From: an uncultured Lachnospiraceae bacterium | Lineage (GTDB): Bacteria; Bacillota; Clostridia; Lachnospirales; Lachnospiraceae | DNA: 64,000 bases | Assembly: GCA_948473115.1 (NCBI GenBank) | Contig: CAOKWI010000001.1 | Location: forward strand, 1 to 64,000 | Direction of reading: 5' to 3' | Part shown: piece after piece, positions 27,614 through 36,920 of the stretch | How positions within the stretch are numbered: position 1 is the first letter of the stretch | Layout of the letters: the number at the start of each line of letters is the position of its first letter | Notes under the pieces: generated by a model | Seen by the model: only the letters and a program-made list of their open reading frames with translations | What the model was told of the DNA's origin: nothing | Database searches by the model: none | Translations under genes and position numbers: made by a program

Positions 27614-28444
27614 TTAACGATACTGCTGACGGTATTTCCGGGGGCTCATTCCCTCCTCCCGGTGGAAACACTGGGAAAAGTAGCTCAGTGATGAAAATCC
27701 CAGCATTTGGGTGATGGTGGAAAGGTTGTGGTTGGTTTCCCGCAGGAGAAAACGGCTTTCGTCAATGCGCCTGGAAATCAGGTAATTGATGGGGGAAGCG
27801 CCAAACTCCTTTTTAAAAGTATGGGCCAGATAATATTTATTCATGTGCGCCAGCCCGGCCAGCTGCTCCAGCGTTATGTTCTCCTTAAAATGATTGTCGA
27901 TATAGCGCCGGATCAGTTCGCAGTCGCGGCTGGAGCGGGAAGGCGGGTATTCATCTGAGAAAGAGAACGTTATCTGGCGCTTTAGGCGCAACAAAACCAC
28001 CTGCAGCAAATGCTGGCAGGCTTCTTCATAGCTGGGCTGGGATTCGTACGCCTCTTCGAGCATCAGGTGCAGGCAGTACATCAATTCTTTCCAGCCGCTG
28101 CGGATATGGAGCATGATGTAGCCTTCCGCGCCGGTGATGGCCGCCAGGTTCTCCACGCCCAGGGCGATGTATTTTAAAGGATTCTCTTCCTGGCTCAGCT
28201 CTGTGTGCGGAACATTGTCGTTAACGATGATCAGGTCGTGGATGGCCACAGGGATCTCATCGTCCTGTGTGCGGAACCACCCGTGTCCATCCGTAAAGAA
28301 AAAAATTTCGGTGCAGATATGGGTGTGGAGATCGGATCCCCATGTTGTGGAATATTGATCCTGTGCAATATAACTTAACCGTGGAGCCGCGTGGTCGGAC
28401 GGTTCGGATGCCTCCCTGGGAAAACTGTGCTTGTAGCTGTCCAA
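27614..28444 (-). CDS. AraC-family transcriptional regulator
   Basis: 276 residues from TTG 28444 with SD AGGAGG. N-terminal cupin-like sensing domain (LHTHICTEIFFFTDG) and C-terminal double HTH (ENITLEQLAGLAHMNKYYLAHTFKKEFG-type helix, then FSSLSYFSQCFHREEGMSPRKYR). It is divergent from the importer and phosphorylase genes and probably activates them on binding a sugar. Confidence 0.93.
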   Translation of the reverse strand: MDSYKHSFPREASEPSDHAAPRLSYIAQDQYSTTWGSDLHTHICTEIFFFTDGHGWFRTQDDEIPVAIHDLIIVNDNVPHTELSQEENPLKYIALGVENLAAITGAEGYIMLHIRSGWKELMYCLHLMLEEAYESQPSYEEACQHLLQVVLLRLKRQITFSFSDEYPPSRSSRDCELIRRYIDNHFKENITLEQLAGLAHMNKYYLAHTFKKEFGASPINYLISRRIDESRFLLRETNHNLSTITQMLGFSSLSYFSQCFHREEGMSPRKYRQQYR

Positions 28445-28708
28445 AATGCTCCTCCTATGCTATGCTGCGCAATATTATAAAAATACATTTTTCTGTAAAT
28501 CCAGTCATATTATAAGCTTTATTCTCCTGTTTTGCAACTATGCATAATCTTTATGGGAAATTTTGCGACTCTGTTGGGCGCATTCGCCAATACCAGAACG
28601 GACAAAAAAGCATTATTTAATGTATTTGGGCAAAAAAATTGACTTGTTTGAGCAATTTGACAAAAATACGAAAAAGCAATATATATAAAGAATAAAGCAA
28701 TAAAGGCG

Positions 28709-28737
28709 TTGTTTTCTGGAATGGTTTTTTATATAAT
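28709..28737 (+). promoter_or_regulatory. Promoter of the importer/GH112 operon
   Basis: TTGTTT (28709-28714), 17-base spacer, TATAAT (28732-28737), about 80 bases before the binding-protein start. The 370-base divergent region is very AT-rich; the weak -35 fits dependence on the AraC activator. Confidence 0.7.
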
Positions 28738-28815
28738 GAGAATACAAAGTTCGAAATGCCGAATGGAACACGAAATCACCCGGAAAGGGTAGCGCAAAAA
28801 GAAAGGGAGAAAAAT

Positions 28816-30147
28816 ATGAAAAAGAAAAAGATTTTCAGTTTACTGATGGCTTCGGCTTTATGCCTGTCCGTGCTGGCAGGTTGTGGAAGTGAACCGGCGG
28901 GGAGTTCACAGTCTGGCAGTACTCAGCCGAGTAACACTCAGTCGGGCGGAAGCCAGGCGGAGGCTTCAGGCACCACTCAGGGCGGAGGCGGAAAGCAGTA
29001 TGAAGGCGTAGAGCTGACCATGTGGTCCATGTGGACATCCGCTGAGCCTCAGGCACAGGTTATCCAGGAAGCGGCCGCTGCATTTGAAGAGCAGACCGGC
29101 GCTAAGGTCAACATTGAATGGAAGGGACGTGACATCAACCAGGTGCTGTCCGCATCCCTGGAAGCAAAAGACAAGTTTGACATTTTTGAAGACGACTACC
29201 AGCGTATTGCCAATGTTTATGCGGAATATACTTATGATCTGACAGATATGGCAAAGGCTGTGGATTATGACAGCTTCAGCTATCCCTGCCTGAACAACCA
29301 GGTGATCGCCTGGACGGGAAATCTGAATTCCATCGTAGAGCAGCCTCAGGTAGGCGGCGTATTCTACGACAAGGACGCTTTTGAAAAGGCAGGTGTCACG
29401 GCGGAGCCTAAGACCTGGAAGGAGTTCCTGGATGTATGCCAGAAGCTGAAGGATTCCGGCGTGGGCCCCATCGCCCAGGACGGCGCGTATTGCGATTTTG
29501 CTTTCTATCATCAGCTGGTCCGTCACCTGGGTGAGGATAAGATCACGGAGCTGGCCCTGAACGGCGGCTGGTCCGGCACCGAGGCTGAGACGGCGGCACA
29601 GGAGATCATTGACCTGATCAATGCGGGCTATTTTGTGGACGGCGCTCCGGATGAGTTCCCCAGCAGCGAGAACAAGATTGGTTTCGGCATGGCGGCAATG
29701 ATCGTATGTGCGAACTATGTTACCGCCGAAGTAAACGGCAACACAGGCACAGAAGTAAACTGGGGGCTGTTTAACTATCCCGCAGTAGAAAACGGTGCGG
29801 AGAATACTGCCGCATATGCAGGCGCCAACTCTCTGGCAATCACATCCTACAGCGAAAATGCCCAGGCAGCGTTTGACTTTATCATGCTGCTGACCACCGG
29901 CGAATTTGACCAGAAGATGGCAGATACCGCAAAACAGATACCTGCGGATAACCGCAATACGGCTCCGGCGATTCTGAACGGTACGGTGGAGACCCTGCTG
30001 GCCGCTGAAGTGCCTATGACATGGTGCGCAGGCCTTCACGCGAATGATGACCTGAAAACAAGCTTTAAGTCCATGTGTGTTGAGCTGTTTGAAGGAAAGT
30101 ATGCTTCTGGTGCGGATTTCTGTAAAGCTTTGGATGCTCTGTATTAA
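28816..30147 (+). CDS. ABC importer sugar-binding lipoprotein
   Basis: 443 residues from ATG 28816 (SD AAGGGAG). Signal peptide with lipobox LAGC; Cys23 would be lipidated. A Ser/Gln/Gly-rich linker precedes an extracellular solute-binding family 1 fold (FEEQTGAKVNIEWKGRD, WTGNLN, AGANSLAI). It captures oligosaccharides at the cell surface. The gene order binding protein, two permeases, phosphorylase is typical of CUT1 oligosaccharide importers. Confidence 0.93.
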   Translation: MKKKKIFSLLMASALCLSVLAGCGSEPAGSSQSGSTQPSNTQSGGSQAEASGTTQGGGGKQYEGVELTMWSMWTSAEPQAQVIQEAAAAFEEQTGAKVNIEWKGRDINQVLSASLEAKDKFDIFEDDYQRIANVYAEYTYDLTDMAKAVDYDSFSYPCLNNQVIAWTGNLNSIVEQPQVGGVFYDKDAFEKAGVTAEPKTWKEFLDVCQKLKDSGVGPIAQDGAYCDFAFYHQLVRHLGEDKITELALNGGWSGTEAETAAQEIIDLINAGYFVDGAPDEFPSSENKIGFGMAAMIVCANYVTAEVNGNTGTEVNWGLFNYPAVENGAENTAAYAGANSLAITSYSENAQAAFDFIMLLTTGEFDQKMADTAKQIPADNRNTAPAILNGTVETLLAAEVPMTWCAGLHANDDLKTSFKSMCVELFEGKYASGADFCKALDALY

Positions 30148-30282
30148 GGAATAATGGAAAAGCAGGCAGAGCCTCGTGCACTGCCTGCTTTTATCTTATA
30201 GGAAATTCGTCCAGTTACTTTCTGCCAGTGATATCCGTTGTTACATATTGACTGTTACGGAAGCGATAGAAAGGAGAGCAAC

Positions 30283-31176
30283 ATGAAAAAAAATAAGGCA
30301 ATGATTTTCTGGTTCAGTCTGCCTTCCCTGCTGTGTCTGCTTATCATGTTTGTCTATCCCGTGTGCCGCACGGTATTGATGAGCTTCTTTAAGGTGGAGA
30401 GTGTCACTGCGGGGCTGTCTGACTGGGGATTCTATGGCATAGGGAACTACAGCAAGATCTTTGGCAGCCAGACTTTCCGGACCGCTATGGGCAATATGCT
30501 TCTGATCTGGCTTGTCGGGGGTGTGATTACGCTTGTGCTGGCAATGCTGATGGCGGTAGTCATCACCAGCGGGATCCGGGGAAAGAAATTTTTCCGTGCC
30601 GCGATCTATATGCCCAACATCATCAGTGCCGTAGCGCTGGCGACTATGTGGATCCAGTACATTTTCAATTATGATTATGGCCTGCTGAACGAAATGGTTA
30701 AGGTGTTCGGGGGCGATAAGATCAAATGGCTTGGGAGTGACATGAAGTTCTGGTCCATGGTGGCGGCATTTATCTTCGGCAGTGTCGGCTACTATATGCT
30801 TATCTATATCAGTGGTATCGAAGGAATCCCTCTGGACTTTTTTGAGGCGGCAACTCTGGATGGCGCAGGAAAAGTCAAACAGTTTACGCACATTACCCTT
30901 CCTCTTTTGAAAGGGGTTATCAAGACATCGATTACCTTCTGGAGCATCAATGCCACCACCTTCTTCTTGTGGACGAAAATGTTCTCGCCCATCGATACGG
31001 AGGAAGCGACCATTGTGCCGGTTGTTTATCTGTACGACACCGTGTTTGGCGGCAAGGGCATCGTCACCCGTGACGCGGGCGCCGGCGCCGCCGTAGGCGT
31101 GGTGCTTACCGTGATCATCATCATTGTGTATGTCATTACCCAGAAGCTGTTCAAGAGCGGCGACCTGGAATATTAG
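30283..31176 (+). CDS. ABC importer permease (MalF-like)
   Basis: 297 residues from ATG 30283 with SD AAGGAGAG. Six membrane segments and the EAA loop FFEAATLDGAGKVKQF, which contacts the ATPase. Codes for one half of the transmembrane channel. A possible hairpin follows the binding-protein gene (30150-30200), which may lower expression of this part of the operon. Confidence 0.92.
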   Translation: MKKNKAMIFWFSLPSLLCLLIMFVYPVCRTVLMSFFKVESVTAGLSDWGFYGIGNYSKIFGSQTFRTAMGNMLLIWLVGGVITLVLAMLMAVVITSGIRGKKFFRAAIYMPNIISAVALATMWIQYIFNYDYGLLNEMVKVFGGDKIKWLGSDMKFWSMVAAFIFGSVGYYMLIYISGIEGIPLDFFEAATLDGAGKVKQFTHITLPLLKGVIKTSITFWSINATTFFLWTKMFSPIDTEEATIVPVVYLYDTVFGGKGIVTRDAGAGAAVGVVLTVIIIIVYVITQKLFKSGDLEY

Positions 31177-31192
31177 GAAGGGAGGAAATACC

Positions 31193-32038
31193 ATGAAAAA
31201 TATCAACTGGAAGAAAGAATTCAAGCTGCTGCCGGGGTACATTATTGTCGTTTTGTGGGTGGCATTTACGGCAGTCATGCTGTGTTGGATCCTGGGGGCA
31301 AGCCTCTCCACCTCCAGGGAAATTTTCTCCGGCAGCATTTTTAAATTTGAAACAGGCCTGCACTGGGAGAATTATGCCACGGCATGGCAGGTGCAGAATG
31401 TTTCGGTGTTCTTTGGAAACTCCCTGCTCTATTCTGTGGTCTCCTGCTTCGGTGTGCTGGCCATCTCAGCCCCCGCGGCTTATGTGCTTTCCCGCTGGAA
31501 ATTTACCGGCGGTGCGGCTCTGCGCATCGGCCTGGTAATCGCCATGAGTGTGCCCATCATTATGGTCATCATGCCTATTTACTCTATCGTGGTGCAATTG
31601 GGAATCAAGGGACGGGTGCTGCTGATCCTGCTGTACATTATGATGCGTGTGCCCTATACGACGATCTATCTGCTGGACTTCTTTGCAACCTTGTCCAGAA
31701 GCTACGAGGAGGCCGCTTACCTGGACGGCTGCAGCGCCCCCAAAACATTCCTGCGTATTATGCTGCCGTTGGTTCAGCCGGCGGTGGTTACCGTGACCAT
31801 TTTTAATTTCATGTCCGTCTGGAACGAGTTCTTTATGGCTCTCATCTTTACCTCCAGCGAGAGCATGACCCCCGTGGGCGTAGGGTTGCTTAACATCGTC
31901 AACTCTATGAAGTATACCGGAAATTACGGCGGGATGTTCGCGGCGGTTATTATTGTATTCCTGCCTACGTTCCTGCTATACATCTTTATGTCAGAGAAGA
32001 TTATCGCAGGCGTTACCGGCGGCGGTGTGAAGGGTTGA
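31193..32038 (+). CDS. ABC importer permease (MalG-like)
   Basis: 281 residues from ATG 31193 with SD GGGAGG. Six membrane segments; the EAA loop reads EEAAYLDGCSAPKTFLRI. Second half of the channel. No ATPase gene lies in the locus, so a shared MsmK/MsmX-type ATPase elsewhere must energise it, as is common in Firmicutes. Confidence 0.92.
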   Translation: MKNINWKKEFKLLPGYIIVVLWVAFTAVMLCWILGASLSTSREIFSGSIFKFETGLHWENYATAWQVQNVSVFFGNSLLYSVVSCFGVLAISAPAAYVLSRWKFTGGAALRIGLVIAMSVPIIMVIMPIYSIVVQLGIKGRVLLILLYIMMRVPYTTIYLLDFFATLSRSYEEAAYLDGCSAPKTFLRIMLPLVQPAVVTVTIFNFMSVWNEFFMALIFTSSESMTPVGVGLLNIVNSMKYTGNYGGMFAAVIIVFLPTFLLYIFMSEKIIAGVTGGGVKG

Positions 32039-32093
32039 TTTCCGCGGGATTGTTGACTGGAGATTCCGCAGGGCGGAATGATGGAGGATGATT

Positions 32094-34262
32094 ATGGATA
32101 TGGAACAGAAAACCGGCCGGGTGACCATTCCCACCGATGTGGATGTGGTGCCCGAGACATTGGAGCTTTTAAAACGGTGGGGAGCTGATGCGATCCGGGA
32201 TTGTGACGGCACAGATTATCCGGATGAGCTGAAGCGGGTGGATGCAAAGGTCTACTCAACCTATTATACGACGCGGAAGGATAACGCCTGGGCCAAAGCC
32301 AATCCGGATGAGGTGCAGCAGTGCTATATTATGACTGGATTCCATACGGCCATGGAAGACTCGCTGTCCATACCGCTGATGAAGGGAATCAGTTCGGAGC
32401 TGCTTAAGGTAAATGATTGTGATGACATCAGACGTTGGTGGGAGGTGATGGACCGTACCGCGGGGGAACCTGTTTCCCCGGATTCCTGGCATTATGAGGC
32501 GGAGACGGGATGTGTGGTCATTGACGCGCCGCAGGCTTTCCATGACTATACGGTCAGCTTCCTGGCGTACCTGATCTGGGATCCGGTGCATATGTACAAT
32601 GCGGTTACCAACGGGTGGACGAATTTTGAACCGCAGATCACGTTTGATGTGCGTCAGCCCAAGACACGGAAGTTTACGATGGAACGGCTGCGGAAATTTA
32701 TAGAAGAGCATCCCTATGTGAACGTGATCAGATATACGACGTTTTTCCATCAGTTCACCCTGGTCTTCGATGAATGGAAGCGGGAAAAATATGTGGACTG
32801 GTACGGCTACTCCGCATCCGTCTCGCCATATATTCTGGAGCAGTTTGAGCGGGAAGCGGGATATCCTTTCCGGCCGGAGTACATTATCGATCAGGGATAT
32901 TACAATAATCAGTACCGGATCCCTTCCAGGGAGTATAAGGATTTTATGGCATTCCAGTGCAGGGAGGTTGCGAAGCTGGTGAAGGAGATGGTGGGAATTA
33001 CCCATGAGATGGGGAAGGAAGCCATGATGTTTCTGGGCGACCACTGGATTGGAACCGAGCCGTATCTGGACGAATTTAGGACCATCGGCCTGGACGCGGT
33101 GGTCGGGTCGGTGGGGAACGGTTCTACTCTGCGGCTCATCGCTGATATCCCCGGAGTGAAATATACAGAGGGACGTTTCCTGCCTTACTTTTTCCCGGAT
33201 ACCTTTCATGAGGGAGGGGATCCCGTCAGAGAGGCGAAGGAAAACTGGGTGACCGCAAGACGCGCCATCCTCAGAAAGCCCATCGACAGGATCGGGTACG
33301 GCGGATATTTGAAGCTGGCCTGCCAGTTCCCGGAATTTATCGATTATGTGGAAGATGTCTGCAATGAGTTCAGGGAATTGTATGAAAACATAAAGGGGAC
33401 CACTCCTTATTGCATCAAGACGGTGGCTGTCCTGAACAGCTGGGGCAGAGCCAGATCCTGGGGCTGCCATATGGTGCACCATGCTCTGTATCAGAAGCAG
33501 AACTATTCCTATGCAGGGGTGATCGAGGCTTTGTCCGGCGCTCCCTACGATGTGCGGTTTATAAGCTTTGACGATATCAAGGCCGATCCGGGTGTCCTGG
33601 ATGATATAGATGTCCTGATCAATGTAGGAGACGGGGATACGGCCCATACCGGTGGGGCAGTCTGGGAGGAACCGGAGGTTTCCGCAGCGGTGAAGAAGTT
33701 TGTCTGGAACGGCGGCGGCCTGATTGGCGTGGGCGAGCCCTCCGGCCATCAGTATCAGGGACGTTACCTTCAATTGTCCGGCGTGCTGGGCGTGGAGAAG
33801 GAGACCGGGTTCACGCTGGGCTATGACAAGTATAACTGGGAAGAGCATCCCCATCACTTTATTCTGGGGGACTGTGCAGGCGGGGTGGATTTCGGAGAGG
33901 GAAAGAAAGGAATTTATGCCCTGGAAGGTGCCCAGGTGCTGGTGCAGAGGGATAAGGAGGTTCAGCTGGCAGTCAACGAATACGGAGCAGGGCGCGCGGT
34001 ATATATCTCGGGACTCCCTTACTCCTTCGAGAACAGCCGACTGCTCCACAGAGCCGTGCTTTGGTCTTCCCACGGCGAGGAGGAGCTGAACCGGTGGATG
34101 TCGTCCAATTATAATGTGGATGTTCACGCCTATGTGAAGAACGGCAGGTTCTGCGTGGTCAATAACACATATGTGCCGCAGTCCACGGTGGTGTATCGGG
34201 GCGATGGAAGCAGCTTTGAGCTGGAATTGGAGCCAAACGGTATCCAGTGGTATGAAATTTAA
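32094..34262 (+). CDS. GH112 galactosyl-disaccharide phosphorylase
   Basis: 722 residues; ATG 32094 is spaced six bases from GGAGG, better than ATG 32088. The N-terminal RWGADAIRDCDGTDYPD and the catalytic-barrel segments match the GH112 family. Members phosphorolyse galacto-N-biose or lacto-N-biose to galactose 1-phosphate and a HexNAc, while some clostridial members act on galactosyl-1,4-rhamnose. The neighbouring sulfatase favours a host-glycan disaccharide (inference). Cytoplasmic, last gene of the operon. Confidence 0.9.
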   Translation: MDMEQKTGRVTIPTDVDVVPETLELLKRWGADAIRDCDGTDYPDELKRVDAKVYSTYYTTRKDNAWAKANPDEVQQCYIMTGFHTAMEDSLSIPLMKGISSELLKVNDCDDIRRWWEVMDRTAGEPVSPDSWHYEAETGCVVIDAPQAFHDYTVSFLAYLIWDPVHMYNAVTNGWTNFEPQITFDVRQPKTRKFTMERLRKFIEEHPYVNVIRYTTFFHQFTLVFDEWKREKYVDWYGYSASVSPYILEQFEREAGYPFRPEYIIDQGYYNNQYRIPSREYKDFMAFQCREVAKLVKEMVGITHEMGKEAMMFLGDHWIGTEPYLDEFRTIGLDAVVGSVGNGSTLRLIADIPGVKYTEGRFLPYFFPDTFHEGGDPVREAKENWVTARRAILRKPIDRIGYGGYLKLACQFPEFIDYVEDVCNEFRELYENIKGTTPYCIKTVAVLNSWGRARSWGCHMVHHALYQKQNYSYAGVIEALSGAPYDVRFISFDDIKADPGVLDDIDVLINVGDGDTAHTGGAVWEEPEVSAAVKKFVWNGGGLIGVGEPSGHQYQGRYLQLSGVLGVEKETGFTLGYDKYNWEEHPHHFILGDCAGGVDFGEGKKGIYALEGAQVLVQRDKEVQLAVNEYGAGRAVYISGLPYSFENSRLLHRAVLWSSHGEEELNRWMSSNYNVDVHAYVKNGRFCVVNNTYVPQSTVVYRGDGSSFELELEPNGIQWYEI

Positions 34263-34295
34263 TACGTAGATACAAGATCAATAGTCTTTTCTCTC

Positions 34296-34324
34296 AGGGG
34301 CACTTCACATAAAGAAGTGTCCCT
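34296..34324 (+). terminator. Hairpin at the end of the GH112 operon
   Basis: AGGGGCACTTC (34296-34306) pairs with GAAGTGTCCCT (34314-34324) around a seven-base loop. The T-run is missing, so termination strength is uncertain. Confidence 0.4.
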
Positions 34325-34342
34325 GATGGCATTTGTAGAGTG

Positions 34343-34580
34343 GAAAATTTTCCACCTGTGCGGTTGAACGCTCCAAGGAGCATTCAACCTGACTTCCACA
34401 TTCACAAAACCCGCGCTTACGCGCTTCTGCGTCTGCTTACGCATCCGCGTTTGGCTCATAAAGAGGGGTGTTGTCACACCCTCTTGGAAGTGGGTTGCTA
34501 ATCCAACGCCCCGCCTGCATTGCCATAAATGGCATGCAGACAGGTCATTGGATTGCAACCGCACAGGTGGAAAAATTTTT
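34343..34580. mobile_element. 238-bp palindromic element with terminal inverted repeats
   Basis: Ends GAAAATTTTCCACCTGTGCG and the inverse of it at 34556-34580 enclose several more hairpins: GAGGGGTGTTG/CACACCCTC, CTGCAT..ATGCAG, and GGGTTGCTAATCCAA with GGATTGCAACC. No coding frame. It lies between the GH112 operon and the cyclase promoter. Confidence 0.65.
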
Positions 34581-34601
34581 AGGCAATTGGATATAAGGGT
34601 G

Positions 34602-34630
34602 TTGAGAGAGGTTTTATTTTAGAGTATACT
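34602..34630 (+). promoter_or_regulatory. Promoter of the diguanylate cyclase gene
   Basis: TTGAGA (34602-34607), 17-base spacer, TATACT (34625-34630), leaving a leader of about 200 bases. Confidence 0.65.
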
Positions 34631-34834
34631 TGTAAAAGACGGCGCATAGGAAATCTGCGAAGGACAGGTGAAAACCGGGTACGGCAGGGTGGGTGGAAGA
34701 GCATGCGCTGCGGCTGTAGATTTATAAATATGGGATCAGGAAAAAGAGAAAGCCCTGTGACAGCCTGATGGGAGAATATGAGAGGCGGCGGGCTGCTGTT
34801 GGGAGGGCAACCAATTCGGAAGGGGAAGATATCT

Positions 34835-36184
34835 ATGCGGATTTCAAAAGACGGTGGAATACGGGTCAGTTCCCTGTGCTTTTTCATAGTGGGGATCGTT
34901 TTGCTGGTGGGCGGCTTTATTCTGTATACGGGCGGCTGCCTGAGCAGCTGTTATGATGATTTTATGCGGGCGGAGGCGGATTACCGGAACTGTGAGGAAA
35001 ATGCCAGACAGCTGCAGGAGGCTTCGGACGCGCTGACTGCTTATGTGCGGCAGTATGCCCTGTCCGGTGACAGGAAATATCTGGACGCATATTTTGCGGA
35101 AGCGTCCTCCGGAAGAAGGGAACAGGCGCAGGAGAATCTGCATGCCACCGGGGAAGAGGCGGAAATCTTTGCCCGGGCGAAAAACGGATCCGACCTGCTG
35201 ATGGATATGGAGTACCATGCGGCGAAGCTGGTTGTCACGGCGCAGGAAGCGGATTTGGCTGATCTGCCGCAGGAGATTCAGGGTTATTCTCTCCCGGAGG
35301 CGGAGCTTGCCATGGGGGCGGACGGAATGCTGAGGCAGGCGCTGGTGCTTGTGTTCGGACTGGATTATCAGAGCTTAAAGGACAGTATTGACGCCAATAT
35401 ATCCGATTTTTCCGAGGCGGTACTGGCGAGGGAGAGCCTTAAGGTACAGGAGACGGCGCAGCGTCTGGAGCGTCTGATCTGGATGCAGCGCCTGGGGATC
35501 ATAGCTGTGATCGTGGTGATCGTCCTCCTGGGGGTATTGACCTACCGGCAGATTGCAGTGACGCTGCAGAGGCATGTGAAGGCCATTATGGAGAACGCGC
35601 TTCTGGAGGAAAAGGGTGTCTATGAGCTGCGATATCTGGCCCGCACCTACAATGCCATGGACAAGACCCGGACGGAGGAGGAGCAGAGGCTGCGGGAGAA
35701 AGCGGAGCATGATGCCCTGACGGAACTGGTAAACCGTGGAACCTTTGAGATGCTGCTGAAAAATAAAATAGAACTGAAGGGCAGGGATGCGGGGGCATTT
35801 CTGCTGGTGGATGTAGATATTTTCAAGGAGATCAACGACAATTACGGCCATGCGGTGGGAGATGCCGTCTTAAAGCGTGTGGCGGAGGTCCTGGTGGACC
35901 ATTTCAAGGACAGGGACATTATTGCCAGATTTGGCGGGGACGAGTTTGCCGTATGGCTTACGAATCTGGACAGGGAGTATGGGGGCTTCATCGAGCAGAG
36001 GATCGATGAGATCAACCAGGTGCTTTCCCGGCCGCAGGATGATCTGCCCGCAGTTTCCCTAAGCGTGGGCGGCGCTTTCAGCCGTCAGGGGGATTCCTTC
36101 CAGGAGGTCTATAAACGCGCCGATGAAATGCTTTACGCGGTGAAGAAAAACGGCCGTCGGGGCTGTATGGTCAATATGGAATGA
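34835..36184 (+). CDS. Membrane diguanylate cyclase (GGDEF)
   Basis: 449 residues from ATG 34835 with SD AAGGGGA; an upstream ATG at 34778 lacks one. Two membrane helices (about 12-32 and 215-235) bracket a helical extracytoplasmic sensor. The GGDEF domain carries the intact catalytic GGDEF at 367-371 and would make cyclic di-GMP. The product-inhibition site is KDRD instead of RxxD, so feedback inhibition may be weak. No EAL domain is attached. Confidence 0.92.
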   Translation: MRISKDGGIRVSSLCFFIVGIVLLVGGFILYTGGCLSSCYDDFMRAEADYRNCEENARQLQEASDALTAYVRQYALSGDRKYLDAYFAEASSGRREQAQENLHATGEEAEIFARAKNGSDLLMDMEYHAAKLVVTAQEADLADLPQEIQGYSLPEAELAMGADGMLRQALVLVFGLDYQSLKDSIDANISDFSEAVLARESLKVQETAQRLERLIWMQRLGIIAVIVVIVLLGVLTYRQIAVTLQRHVKAIMENALLEEKGVYELRYLARTYNAMDKTRTEEEQRLREKAEHDALTELVNRGTFEMLLKNKIELKGRDAGAFLLVDVDIFKEINDNYGHAVGDAVLKRVAEVLVDHFKDRDIIARFGGDEFAVWLTNLDREYGGFIEQRIDEINQVLSRPQDDLPAVSLSVGGAFSRQGDSFQEVYKRADEMLYAVKKNGRRGCMVNME

Positions 36185-36262
36185 GGGGCGGTTCCGGGTT
36201 ATCAGTCATCTTTAGGAAAAAATGATCATAGAGTATAGAAATGAAGTGACCGGAGGTGCGGT

Positions 36263-36790
36263 TTGAAAGCGCTGACGCATGTATCGGATATTATCATTCC
36301 TATACTCATTTTCTTTATTGTGGGATACGGTGCGGTATCCGGTGTCAAGGTATATGAATCCTTTCTCAAAGGGGCAAAGGACGGGTTGAAGATCGTAGTG
36401 GACATCGTTCCCACTCTGATCGGACTGCTGGTGGCGGTAGGGATGCTGCGGGCGTCCGGTTTTTTTGACATGCTGGGGCGTGTCCTGGGGCCTGTCACGG
36501 AGGCGGCGGGACTTCCCGCACAGCTGGTTCCCCTGCTGATCGTGAAATTGTTTTCCTCCTCTGCGGCCACGGGTCTCGTGCTGGATATTTTTAAGACGGC
36601 AGGGCCGGATTCCTATGCGGGACTGGTGACGTCAATTTTGATGAGCTGCACGGAGACGGTCTTCTACACCATGAGCGTGTACTTCCTGGCGGCCAGGGTG
36701 ACAAAGACGCGCCACACCCTGACGGGGGCACTGCTGGCGACCCTGGCGGGGACCGTGGCAAGCGTGGCGCTGGCGGCGCGGATGGGGTGA
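36263..36790 (+). CDS. spmB: Spore maturation protein B
   Basis: 175 residues, TTG start with SD CGGAGG. Gate-family membrane protein with IPILIFFIVGYGAVSGVKVY, LLVAVGMLRASG and the conserved PLLIVKLFSSSAATG and SCTETVFYTMSVY segments. It normally sits directly after spmA; here 17 kb separates them. Acts in the spore membrane during core dehydration. Confidence 0.93.
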   Translation: MKALTHVSDIIIPILIFFIVGYGAVSGVKVYESFLKGAKDGLKIVVDIVPTLIGLLVAVGMLRASGFFDMLGRVLGPVTEAAGLPAQLVPLLIVKLFSSSAATGLVLDIFKTAGPDSYAGLVTSILMSCTETVFYTMSVYFLAARVTKTRHTLTGALLATLAGTVASVALAARMG

Positions 36791-36843
36791 GGGATTCGAA
36801 AGTGATACAAAAAACCGTAAAAAAAATCTCCTCCAATAAAGGA

Positions 36844-36872
36844 TTGTGAAATGTTTAGGATCAGAGTATACT
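36844..36872 (+). promoter_or_regulatory. Promoter of the SNF2 helicase gene
   Basis: TTGTGA (36844-36849), 17-base spacer, TATACT (36867-36872), about 49 bases before the start codon. Confidence 0.65.
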
Positions 36873-36920
36873 AAACATAAATATCGCATAATACCGATGC
36901 AAACGAGGAAACGAAAAAAG

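Noticed and set aside
27450..27671. 73-codon minus-strand frame containing a repeated peptide
   Set aside because: It overlaps the AraC coding end and a terminator; the repeated peptide follows from the DNA direct repeat.
32256..34127. 623-codon open frame on the minus strand
   Set aside because: Shadow of the GH112 gene, arising from its GC-rich third positions.
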